Of a stretch of DNA of 64,000 nt, positions 52,771-64,000 are shown one piece after another. A program made the position numbers and the translations under genes. Position 1 is the stretch's first letter. Every line of letters begins with the position of its first letter. The notes under the pieces were generated by a model. The model worked only from the letters and a program-made list of their open reading frames with translations, was not told the DNA's origin and searched no databases. This DNA is from Malurus cyaneus samueli (Eukaryota > Chordata > Aves > Passeriformes > Maluridae). The stretch is from NCBI GenBank assembly GCA_009741485.1, contig CM019237.1, positions 46,670,982 through 46,734,981 on the forward strand, given 5' to 3'.

Positions 52771-52787
52771 CTTTTTTTTTTTTTTTC
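52771..52787. repeat. T homopolymer followed by CACACAG
   Basis: A run of about 17 T followed by CACACAG, resembling a splice acceptor. The sequence after it closes with stops in all useful frames shortly and matches no ANKS1B coding text, so no exon is called. Confidence 0.7.
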
Positions 52788-55700
52788 ACACAGAGAGATT
52801 ACTTTGTTAGCCTCTTACTACTGCAAGCGATGTCTAATACTTAAATTCAGTGTTCCAGTAAAAACCAGAATTTTTAGTAAACCTTTTATTCTCTATTAAT
52901 ATCTTGCAGTTTCCCTACCAAAATTTTCCTTTTGCATATGATACCTAACATCATGTAAGGTTTTCTGTCTGTTTTGTGTGAGGATATATGTTGCTTATAC
53001 TTGTGTCTCCTCTGACCTAGGCAGAAGTGGACTTACTGAAGCTTAGTATTGCAGTTTATATTGACTTTGCTATTTCATAATGTCTCATTAAATTAATTGA
53101 GTAACTATGATTTAGATGGCATTTTTAAACTACATTTATTGGGGTTTTTAAAACTCAGAATAGGCATAAATAAGAGGTTCTCAATTGTGTCTGTTTTTCT
53201 TTAGCTGGCAGAAATATCTTCTGCTCTATAAATTTATTTATTTTCTGAGAAGTGGGCATAAATAACTTTGGTTTTACTAAAACTCTCCCTACAGGGCTAT
53301 TTTGGGGCTTCCCAGTAGCACACACAGAATTAGATTTTCATGTTCAAAGGATCTCTAAGGAGGCAAAATTAAGTTACACAACGGAACAGAAAAAAATAGG
53401 GAGTTCTGGAAAAGGAATGAAGGCGTCAGAGAGTAACAGGAAACTGTGTGGTCTGGGTTTGCAGTCTTATGGGTTTGTGTGGCAGTCTGTAGTCTGTGAA
53501 TTGATTGTACATCTTTCTGTATCTCATTTGCCTCCTCCAGACATATCACTCTCCCCAGGGTATGCAAACCCAGTCTATTGCATTTGGGGCACTTGTGTCT
53601 CCCTTTTCTTTTTTTGCAGCTATTAACTCCTTCCCTCCTCTTTGCAAATGCATCTCTCTTACCCTGCAGTAATTCCCACATCTCTTTGTCCCCATTGTAT
53701 GGGAAGAACAGAGCTTCTGTCAGCAGGGATGAAGGAAGGTGAGAAAGGAAACCCCCTCCACATAGATTATTCCTAACAGTTCCTTTTTAGCACTTTATTG
53801 GTAGCAGAAATCTGGGCAAATATTACAAAAATTAACCCGGATCTGCAGTGTCTGTGAATGAGTCTGTATCATGTTCATACCTGCACTGTCTAGTTGCATG
53901 AGAGTACCAGTCAGTTTATTCCAATAGCATATCTGATGAACTCTGGCATTGACTGATCATTCTTGAATTATCAGGAGATCTGACTGTACTTCCCACTTCC
54001 TCTCATTCATATTGGCATTAAATTCCTGTGATTCACACTGTGTCTTAGGCTATTTATATAAAATACATCTGATAGAAGTATACGGCTCTCATTCTGCCTG
54101 TGTGTTTTGTTTTTATCATTCAATAATTGTTTGGCATGGAGGTTTATTTCCCTCTGTTCCTGTAATGGCTAAATACTCACAAAGATCCCCCGTCAGTTGA
54201 CTCTATTGTATTTCATCTCCCTTCACTTGTGTTGAAAATTGCTCACTTATGTGTGTGTTTTTTACCTTTACAAGATGCACTGACATTTTTATATGACTTT
54301 TTTGTCTTCATTCGCTTCCTTTGGCTTGTAAGGTCACAGACAATGTGTGTTATCTGCTTCCCTGTGCTGAGCACTGCTGCAGTTCTTTGCTTTTATCTTC
54401 AGGGGGCAAGAAGCGCTTTATCCTCTGGTGCAGCAATTCTGAGATTTAAAATACAAGTGCAGGGCAGGCACCATGGAAGATGGCGTCATAAATAGAGGGG
54501 AAAGACCTGTAGTTTGCTCCCTTTGTCTATGCAAATACCTGGCAATAATAGTCTTTGACGACCTACACTCTGCAGAATTAACCCAATCCTTTTAATGATC
54601 ACTGTGAGAATATTGGTTGTTATGGCAACACATTCTGTGGTACTACTAGAGTGTCAAAATAACCTAATTAAATACCATGCTAGGAATATTTTAGAAATTG
54701 ACTTTTAAAATAAAAAGTAAATAAATCCTAACTTTAGAAGATAAGGCTAGATTCATGAAGTCTGCAGCAAGGGATTGAGGGGGAATCAGACTAATGGAGT
54801 GGGATAGATTGTGTTTCTCACCTTTGATTTAGGAATTGAGATAGAATTTAGAAATATTTTCCCTGCTTAAATGAATAGAACACCAACCAGAATTATGTTA
54901 CAAGGTTATCATGAAAGTCGAGTTAAATGATCCTCACATATAACATGATTTGAGTTAGTGCCTGTCTGTGCAGTGCCTTTGCTTCTCTTACAGTTTCCAT
55001 CAGCTTGTGTTCATTTTTAGAACTGCTGCTGTTCTCTACTTCTTTTCCCCACTACTTTTCTTTCACTTCTCTATTCCTTTCCTTGCAGTAGACTCCATGC
55101 GTTTCTTCATTCTGTTGGCTAAAATAATCTGCAGTTAAGTGCTGGGGTTTTTTAAATGATTTTTACATGAACCTCATAGCAGTGCTTTAGAGTTAATGTT
55201 ACCACCACATTAGGAGTTGTGGTCAGCCACTGTCTCAAACAGGGTTATTCTGATCAAGCAAAAATCCAGCCACTTCTGGAAGAAGCATTCCTAAGACAGC
55301 ATTTAGTATCTGAGTGTCAGGTAGGCTGCTTAAGCAAATGTGAAGCAGGCTAGAACAGCTATTCTGTATTCCAGTTTAAATATGGACAAAGAATTAAGAT
55401 TTAAAAATTACTCTTTTTTACTTATAATACTTTTTGTTGACAAGAAATTTTACAAATCGTTCATTACTGGGTTACCTTTCCTCCTTCTTCTGCTGAAATT
55501 AATAAAAGTTGCCATTGGAATTCAGTGTCCATTGGGATGGACTGTCCTGTGTTGCAAAATAACATAAATTTGTGGGAACTGACCACTCTTCCTATTTCTG
55601 TCTGTCATAGAAAATTAGGATACTGGTTTAATCAAAAATGAGCATTTTTCCCTTATCACTCATCAATATCTAAGTCACAGTGCTCATAAGTGAATAACTA

Positions 55701-56241
55701 TTCCTGATACTTTTCATCCCTTCCAGACTATGAAGCAAAATAATACAGGTCATTTTGAAATACATCTTTTGCCTACAAAATAAGCTAATGCATTTATTAT
55801 TGATAAATATAATGCAAAAATTGAAGCCTCATATTTTTATTGATTTAGTATTTTTTTCCTGCAAAAACCTTGGACTCATCTAGGCAAATGTTAGTATTTA
55901 TTCTTTGTGTAATATCCTAAACGTAATGATATTACAGAAAATTTGGAAGTAAATGAAGTAGAAATTACCAATGTCTTGATAATAAAGACGAAAAATATTT
56001 TCAGTGTGCATTATTAAGTTCACTCAATTTTAAAGTATAAATGCAGATAGCTCAATATGCACCTTCCTTAGAAAGTATTATTTTCATACAGCAGTTTAAC
56101 AGTTGAGTAGGTACTGTGTATTAAAACAGCAGTTTATCTTTTGGAATTTATGAATGGAACACTCTTAAGTTCATTAATTTAAAAGTTTCTTTACAATATA
56201 TCACTGTATTTAATTTGAAAGTATTGTTTCTTTATGCACAG

Positions 56242-56382
56242 AGGCCTCCTTCAATGCGTTTATCACCAAGGGAGGAAGAAGATGATGACACAGGTGAAAA
56301 TGCTTGTGGACCTTCAGGTTTATGGGAGGCACTGACACCTTGTAATGGATGCAGAAACCTCGGATTTCCCATGCTTGCACAG
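56242..56382 (+). CDS. ANKS1B: ANKS1B coding exon: acidic linker and CGPSGLWEAL segment (exon G)
   Basis: 141 nt, exactly 47 codons, phase 0 at both ends. It encodes RPPSMRLSPREEEDDDTGEN, then ACGPSGLWEALTPCNGCRNL, then GFPMLAQ. The CGPSGLWEALTPCNGCRNLG block is a hallmark of ANKS1B; the preceding acidic run (EEEDDD) matches the family's acidic linker. Two CxxC-like cysteines (CNGC) are present but no zinc-finger fold is known here. Acceptor TTTATGCACAG, donor CAG|GTAGGT. The symmetric phase allows in-frame skipping. Exons for the remaining linker, the SAM domains and the PTB domain lie beyond the window. Confidence 0.95.
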
Positions 56383-59300
56383 GTAGGTGATTCACTTTTC
56401 ATTGTAACACTTAGTAAGTTGCTTACTCTCATCCTTAACCCTAAGAGTTGTTTATAGTCTTGCCTGATTCTCTTCAAAATTGTTACTTTCACTCTTCATT
56501 TTAATGTCAAAAACTGGTTGCATAATTAAATGTTGAGGTTTGGTCATCCTGCTATAATACGTATCCATGTGAGTGTAATATGGGGACTGATGTTTACCAT
56601 CCTTATTTTAGATAGATAGTTGCTGTGTTGGATGGCTGTCTTGTCCATCTGGAAAGAAACTTTGAAGTTGATGGTTTCCTTTGTGATAAGTGCTCTATTT
56701 TTGACCAGCTTCCAATTAATAAAATGACATCTCAGCTACTTTCTTTATGGAATTAATTGAGACCATCATGCACAAATCAACTGATGTAAGAATATAGCCT
56801 AAGACTTCTCTTTGAAGATTATGTAAGTTAAAGAAAAAATCCCCAAAACTTTTCAAATGTTCATCATAATGCAGAAAAGAATAACTAGAAGTGGGTAATA
56901 TATTTGGATCTAAGACCCAGCCATTCTTGGAGCAGACTAGTCTGCAGTATCTACCAAAACATTCCAGCAGCTGTGTCCTGAACAAGTGTTATTGTATTGC
57001 TTCAGAACAGGATGATGCTTATTGCTGCCTCTGGGTCTCCCTTGTTCTCTCCCCCCACTATAATTTAGCACTCTCACTTCTGTAACATTTTTCCTGCACT
57101 TTTTTTGTAGCATTGAATGAAGACTTGCCAAATTTCTGTTTAGAAATGTCTGTTTTTTTCAGTTGCATCCTTACTTGGCACTGCATTTAAATAGCTTTGT
57201 CAGATTCTTGTGTACCACATTGGAGTTACATATCCTGTCTCACCACACTTCATACACTGTTGCTTTCATACCGTGACTGTACGTTTTATTCCCTTTAAGT
57301 CTCATGGGACTTGCACCTGTTTGAAGTCAATGCTGAAGCCTTCCCTGCAGTCAATGGAAACAGGATACGGCAGCTAATGTGCTTGAATAACAATGAGCAC
57401 TGCCCTGTCTCTTGATAAGGAGCCTTTATATTCCTTTCTCCTTTCTGTAGCTGTTTCCTACTTCATACTATCCATCATTTTAGATATTTGGCAAACTGAA
57501 GAGTTGTTGGAATTATCTTGATTTTCAATAGGAGTACTATAGTTACTAAGTCCGGATTTTTAAGCATTTGTTTCAAAACATATTTATTGAACTTTTCTTA
57601 TTTAAATATTGCCTATGGTTTAATTATTGTTAAACTTTCCTATGATAAATGTACATGCCATTTTGTTTCGCTGATTCTAGAAAATGTCATTCTTGCCCTT
57701 GTTCTGTTTTTTTATGTAAGGTATGCATAAAGGGTGCTATAATATTGAAGAATGCCTTTGAAAAGAGGAATCAAGTTAGTTTGGTTTGTTCATATGTGTT
57801 TTGTCTTTATAAGGAGAGATTTGTTTCAGCAACAGTGTACGTTTTAAGATAGTGATTCCTACATTAGTTTTATTCATTATGCTTAACTTTTAAGCTCAGA
57901 TTTATGATACAGTAAGATTTTTTATTATGAATACAAAAAAGAGTATATTCATGATGCTTTTGCTCATGATATAACAGATTGCCTTTCTAGATTGTTTCTA
58001 TCCATAAAAATTGAATACAGAGGTAGTTTAGGTCTTTCGTTGATTTCTTTTTGTAGGAGACAGGAAATAAACTAGGTAGTGAAAAATCTCCAAATTAAAA
58101 AGCATCTGTCTGTAACTGGTTTTTATAAAGCGTTGCCATCACTGTATGCAGTCTTTCAAGCTGTTAGGTAATCTGTTGGATGTTTCACATTTACTTCAGA
58201 ATGCAGCAGAGAACATTTTGTTCTAAGGGACTGAAAACAAAAAGCTTATATATATATTTTTGCATTAAGAACAGAATGTTGAATTGGTCTAACAAATTAT
58301 AATAAATATTATGTGCAACAGCATCAGAAGCAAAAAAAATGTCTCTGATACTAATGTCAGTGCACTAACATACCAGAAAGTGCAGACTTCATCGTGAAGA
58401 AAAGTGAGATAATGGTATTTGACATGATGTCTTAAAATCCATGCTCTCCTAAAGGTCCTAAAATAGGGAAAAGGGTCTCTCAATTACACTTGAACACAAA
58501 CAAGCTCATTTTTACACTTCTCCTTTATTTAAAAGTAGATTTTACAATTATATAAATATTTTGTGTTTGCATATCAAAGGGGAACAAACATAAAGATTGA
58601 TTCTTGCTTTCTCTACACAGACGGAGGCACAATGATAACATGAAATTGAGTTTTAGGCAAGATCATGAAACTATCCATCTGTGACCTAGTGAGCTAATAG
58701 TTTTCAGTATGCCAAATGAGAGGGCAGTAATCTCTTTGACAAACTTTGTTTCTTTATTGCAGTTAGGGAAAAAAGTCTGTCTGGAAATACTTCTGGCATG
58801 CAGTGTGTCGTTGCTATCTGTACTGTGCTGGGAAGTGTCATTTTAGAAAGGGCTATGATAGAAAGTTCTGTGGAAGTTGTTACATCTTTTAAAACTTAGC
58901 ATAGCAGTACTATAGGTACTCTCTTTACAGTACAAGCAATTCTCTTTAAGAGTCTCGAAACTGGTTAAGTATTGGGAGAGCTTTATGGAAAAATCTTTGT
59001 GTCTGGTAAAAATTTCAGGGTTTTAGAATACAGAATGCAACTGCATTTTTGGAGACTGAAATATAGCCTTCCTTCTCTTCTTATTTTAGCAGAGAGTGTA
59101 TTCCATTTGTAAGTTATAATTTAAGGTTATTTGGGGCTGTTGCTTTGTTCTGGAGTTAATCTCTGGTTTGGGGCAGAAATTCCATCCTTGCTAAAACTGA
59201 TGCACATTTTTATGAACTTCAGACACTTCTCTGAAGGACCTTCAAGGTCCCTCTGAAGGGTGGCACAGCCATCTGGGGTATTGGCTACTCCTCCCAACCT

Positions 59301-62300
59301 TGTGTCATTTTGGTAAAATAGTGGAAAGCAATTTGAAAAAATATAATTTTGGTTGAGGGTGTTTGTTCACTCTATCAGTTGGTTAAGGGGTGCTAGGTAA
59401 GGAAGAAGTGAGGAATGTGGTAGAACACTCATTTTTCAGCAGTAAAATTGTTTCTTTTTCTTAATCATCAATTCAGCAGTGCAGGTTATTTTACTATTTA
59501 GCTCCTGATATATTTATTTTACCAAGTTTATCAGTAGCCCCATGCGTATTCCCATTTTCTTGAGAATAAAGTAGCATACTCTGAATGTATGTGTATCATT
59601 CCATTTTCTTTTTCATGGATAGCATAGTGTGAGTATTTCTCTGCTAAGGGGCAAACAGGGTCTGATATAGAGAGATAAATAGTCTGCAATGTCAGAGATG
59701 AGTGCTGCAGAGTCCTGTATGATCCCTCCAGTATTATCACTTTGAAGCAAGCAGTTCACACACCTTAATTTTGACAGTCATGCCAGAATTAGTTTTATAA
59801 TTATGATATACAGTAATTGTGAGATAAGGCAGGTTTAGCTCTGTCCCATTTAGGATGCTGCTGGGTCAGGTCGACTGGACTGTGTCTTGAATTGTCATAC
59901 TTATAACTTCAAAATTGTGGCAGTTATTCCCTGTGTTTGACATGACAAGAATCTGGAACACTTCATTTCTCTTACTGTTACAAAATTAAAATAATGTCTG
60001 TAAAAAGAGCAATGCAGTTGCTATGGAAAAATTGAACTTTGATTTCAAAGCTCTTAAATTTTCATGTTGCCAGTTGCAAGGAAGCATAGCTCTTCAAAAA
60101 AATACATGGAAAATTACTTAAATAGTTAAATAGTATGTTTTTAGCTTAGTTTCAAATTATCATCTTTTAAGAGGGAATGAACTTTTGGGAGACCTTGACA
60201 TTTTCTTTTAAGACTGATTAACATTCTGCTTATATAGGGTTCCTAGAGGTAAGAACTTGAGCGACTTTGTCACAGGTTCTCCTGTGGAAAAGATTTTCAC
60301 CCCAAAATGTCTTTTTATTTAGATGGAGGGAAGAAAAGGTGGACTCCTAAGTACATTTTTAAGGAGATGAACTGTATATAACACGGTTTCTTTATCAAAA
60401 CAGGCTATGGTAGGATTACTTAAAACTTGTAGTTTGATGCGTCAGTTAATAGAGTTATGTATGTCATGTCTGCCTTCCAGAAGATAATTTTGTCTGTCTG
60501 TACTTATTTTTGTAAATTTTATAAAGTAATTTTTAATGGGAAGAAATGTTGTATACTGTTTGTATTTTAGAAGCTAGTTAAGGTTCCTTAGAAAGCCTGA
60601 CATTGAAAATTATTATGTTACAATTATGTTTAAATTTTCAAAGTAATTTTTGGATACATGAGAGCTGAATGGGGTAATTAAGTAAGGAGCTAACTCAATT
60701 TTCACACAGAGATCAAGTCTATTCCTAAACAGTCCTCTGTACTGACTCTCTGGAGAGATGCAGCATGACTCTATGATGTCTCTTTCTGAAGAATTTTAAT
60801 ATTGGGAATTTTATTTGGCATTATTTGTCTTCATTTTAACATATTCTTTCAGTTTGAACTCCTATTTTCGGTTGTCTCAAAAATTGTCTTAGATTTTAAG
60901 CTCAGTGGAAATGTTATAGTAATTTTTTGAACTATTAAAGTGCAAGGGAGGTAGTATTAAAGATGGAGTATTCTCTTTTGTTTTTAAAAAAAAAAAAACA
61001 GAGAAAAGCAAAGAACATATTTTTAATTAAACAGTAAAGGCTAGAGCGTTTCAGCTTGGTTCTTCAGTCCCTTAATAACTTTACCTTTCAGTGCATTTAG
61101 TGAAAGTACATTTCAGGCTGGACTGGTCCAGCAGATTTGGCTGATCTTAGTTGGTGTGGATGTTCTCTACAATTAGAAACAGAAAGTCTTTTGGCATTAT
61201 CTGAATTTCTATGTTACAGGGAGGAAACCTGTCCCTTTGTTTGGTGATGATATGACATAGTAGAGAAAGCTTTAGCCTAAAATGGACATGAGTATGGATA
61301 GCAAGAGTAAGATTGTTTATTATTTATAATATTTTCCTATAGTTTCTAACCTTCAGTTGAAACACACATTTTTCTTCCTGGTTTAGTGGATTAAATAACG
61401 AGTTTACTGAAATGGGAGTAACGTGGACTCTACGACCATAAAAAAAAAAATCTGTTAAAGTCTATGATTTGCAGAGTTGTCTCTTTTACAGTAAACTTAA
61501 GTCTTATTAGTAATTTCAGGAACACACCACCCACATGCTGAAACAGCTACTGAAAAGTGCAATATGTATTCTGCCTAGAAAGAATCAGCAGGTGATGATT
61601 GTACCCTGCTGAACAGTGATAGAAAATAAGTATATTGAAAAAATTGCGGCTTGTTTTAGTGCTATGCTCTATTTTCTGATGGTGTTTTAAGGAAAGAACT
61701 GAACGTTTTGTTCTTCCATGTGGTATGTATTGCATATGTAGCTTCTTAATTTCCAGTGGAAATCTGCAGTTGCCCATGGACTGCAGGTGTCTTGTGGCAG
61801 ATGCTTTACTGTGTGAGTTGTGTGATCTGGGCACCACTGCATAGGTATGTAATATGACCAGAGAAGCTGTGATCTGTTTGTCCTTAGGTATTTTCAGAAT
61901 TGACTGGTCAAGCTTCAGGAAACCTAATGGTTAAATTAGCTCTTCTTCAACTGCGAGTTTGGGTGAGATGACGTCAGAGATCTCCTTCATATCATTGTTA
62001 ACATCTATGTTTTACAATTCTCTGTAAAGCTATGTGACCTCAGATGAGATAATTTCTTAAAAAAATTAGGACTGACTGCAGTTTGGAAATGACTATGAAG
62101 GTGTGGCTGTCCCTGTCCTGCACTGTATAAATCAGCTCACTGCTGGGATGAGTTGTCTCTTGGTATGATCATGAAACAGCAAAACCAAATGGGATGAGAG
62201 AGAAAGGAGAGAAATGTCGAATTGTACTGGAATTGTTGATACATGTCAGAAAATAGTCTGAAATATTTATGATTGTAGTGGTTTACAAGATGAAATTTAA

Positions 62301-64000
62301 CTCCTATTAATGATACTCAAATTAATGTAAAAATTCATGTTGAATTGAACACGGTCACATACCTAACATGTCACAATGATAATCTGGGAAGATCTTGTAT
62401 AGCATAAGTATATTGCATTTTGTTGTTTTGTGGTTTGCAATTTAGTGGTAACCAGAAGACACAGTTTTGTGGAATGTTTTTGCTTTCAGTACTGCCTGTC
62501 AAATTACGAGAAAATTGGAAAAAAAATCCAATTGAATTGCACAGTGAATGGATAGGAATAACCCATAGCAACTAGTTTTGTATACACAAGAAATTCTACT
62601 TTGTGTTGAAAACTTCATGTTTGAACTTCAGCTGCTTCCTAACAGAAATATTAAAGCAATATAGTGAAACTTGAAAATATATGTAGAAATTCCTTATTAA
62701 TCTGACCAAATTTGGCATAATGATTACTACATGGAATGCTACACTGATTAGCCATGAGGTCAAGCTTTGCGTCAAGTTATATTTCTGTGAAGGGCTATTT
62801 AAAGACACTTGACATTTTGGGACTTTTTTTTGAGCCTAAAAATATATTTTCTATTTTGTTTTGTTTATTTTTAATGATGATAAAATATATTTGGGAACCA
62901 AGCTAATACTGGAACCAATACAAGCAACTACTCCCACTGTGAGTGATAATTTTTTTTTACACTTCAGTTTTGATAGTATGGCAAATCATGGCTTCACAGA
63001 CTAAGTCCATGACAAGTCTGTTAAACATATAGACTTGATTTCTTTCTGAAGAAAAGATCTGACTCGCAGCTGAACTTTTAAAAAGTAAAACTCTGGTCGT
63101 CACTGTGAATCCTCTCTTGCTATGCAAAAGGAATTGCATGCCTTCAGTTTAAAGTCATGTCTGGTGGTTGTTTTTTACTGAAAATTTTAATACTGGTATC
63201 CATTATACTGAGTCTGAAGATGAGATAGATCTTTAATCAACTGATTTCTTAAGTGTAAGCATTAATGTGTTCAATCCCACTTGGATTTCCATGCGATTGG
63301 AACTTTATATAAAGAGATACCTTATATTTTCACCAGAATTCAAAACTGGTCTGAGACTAACAGTTTTTTTAAATCCCAAACTGATTGTTACAATTTTTTT
63401 CACTGCTAGAAACATGTAATTAAGAAGAACTCATGAGCTGGATGTAAAATAAAATGAAACTGAAGTTGGGGGAATCCGTATTTGAGATATCAAATGGAAA
63501 TATGTAAGACTACATTGTCTCATGTTTTGATGAAAAAGTATTTTGGACTTGTTTTTGATAGAAAATATGATTTACCAATTATAGTGAAATACTTCTTTTT
63601 ACTTTAAGGTGTCTCAGAAAGGCAATTCAGCTAGGAAATGGGAATCTCATGTTTTATGTTTTTCTATCTAGAAGGGTGTTAATCATATGTATTGCTGTAG
63701 AATACAGATGGTCTCTTAACTTTCCAGAAGCAATAAGGAGTATTGTTTCATGAAATATACTATAATAAAAAGAGGGAACAGTAATACTCCTAATAGTATG
63801 AAGAATAGTTGTGTTCCTTTGGCAAAAGGGGGAGAAAGAGTTTTTTAAAAACCCATGTTATAAATATGTCTCTGTACAAACAGTCTGCCAGGCATTTTGC
63901 AGTTTTTCAAGATAGAAGATGTAAGTGTGAAGATTTACATTGAGGTAAATTAATAAATTGACAGTATCAACCCAACTACATTATTTTTGGAAGTGCTATA
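56383..64000 (+). other. ANKS1B: ANKS1B intron after exon G, running off the window
   Basis: About 7.6 kb of AT-rich intron with no further coding exon recognised. It contains a short minus-strand CR1 remnant at 59235-59325 and A runs near 60985-61000 and 61440-61450. Otherwise I see nothing identifiable. Confidence 0.75.
59235..59325 (-). mobile_element. short degenerate CR1 fragment
   Basis: The plus-strand text CCATCTGGGGTATTGGCTAC, followed by TCCTCCCAACCTTGTGTCAT, corresponds to the reverse complement of an internal CR1 segment. The paralogous phrase in the CR1 at 48317-49390 is CAGCTGCTCCTCCCAGTTTT. Only about 90 bp remain, so the assignment is moderate. Confidence 0.5.

Larger units (their letters stand above)
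34870..56241 (+). other. ANKS1B: ANKS1B intron between exons F and G
   Basis: About 21 kb, the largest intron in the window. It contains the end of the duplicated block, a candidate plus-strand pseudogene (36191-36776), an A/G-rich run (38320-38372), a TA palindrome (40336), a candidate minus-strand pseudogene (42937-44293), a minus-strand CR1 (48317-49390) and T runs (for example 52771-52787). Between 49.4 and 56.2 kb I see only AT-rich intron with chance-length open frames. It ends in TTTATGCACAG. Confidence 0.75.

Noticed and set aside
52771..52800. Long T run plus CACACAG resembling a splice acceptor
   Set aside because: No ANKS1B-like coding sequence follows, and stops appear soon in the frames examined.
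53252..53681. 124-codon plus-strand and 108-codon minus-strand overlapping open frames
   Set aside because: Overlapping frames on both strands with no family resemblance; length is within chance expectation.
1..64000. CRISPR array, prophage, operon, riboswitch or other prokaryote-type system
   Set aside because: The window is intron-exon vertebrate DNA with bird retroelements. No spaced direct repeats, compact gene clusters or prokaryotic signals are present.

Overview
This is vertebrate nuclear DNA, AT-rich and gene-poor, almost certainly from a passerine bird. The window lies inside one large plus-strand gene, ANKS1B (ankyrin repeat and sterile alpha motif domain containing 1B, also called AIDA-1 or EB-1). 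Two lines of evidence point to a bird. Several CR1 LINE remnants are present. At 12498-12634 there is a short element with a tRNA-Ile-like head joined to a CR1-like tail, the structure of the passerine TguSINE1 family. No bacterial, phage, CRISPR or operon-like structure is present.

Layout. Seven coding exons of ANKS1B can be read with canonical GT-AG borders and consistent phases: 2507-2663, 11036-11332, 18894-18969, 21086-21187, 29446-29556, 34694-34869 and 56242-56382. Together they give 1,060 nt of continuous reading frame, about 353 codons. They encode ankyrin repeats of the N-terminal array and the acidic linker that follows it. The first exons lie upstream of the window. The SAM and PTB domain exons lie downstream. 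Everything else is intron, holding CR1 fragments, one SINE, a long TTCC microsatellite, T/G-rich low-complexity DNA, and two stretches that look like decayed protein-coding insertions (36191-36776 plus strand, 42937-44293 minus strand).

Most notable structure. A 2.1 kb block is present twice in tandem (about 31602-33693 and 33699-35850). It contains the 176-bp linker exon. The second copy has an intact exon. The first copy has the same exon with eight net missing bases, and most differences between the copies are single-base losses from the first copy. That pattern fits an unpolished long-read or gap-fill duplicate in the assembly better than biological divergence, although a true duplication cannot be excluded from sequence alone.

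No new biological system was found. The points that deserve checking are the block duplication, the pyrimidine microsatellite 12 bp downstream of a weak splice donor, and the two candidate pseudogenes.
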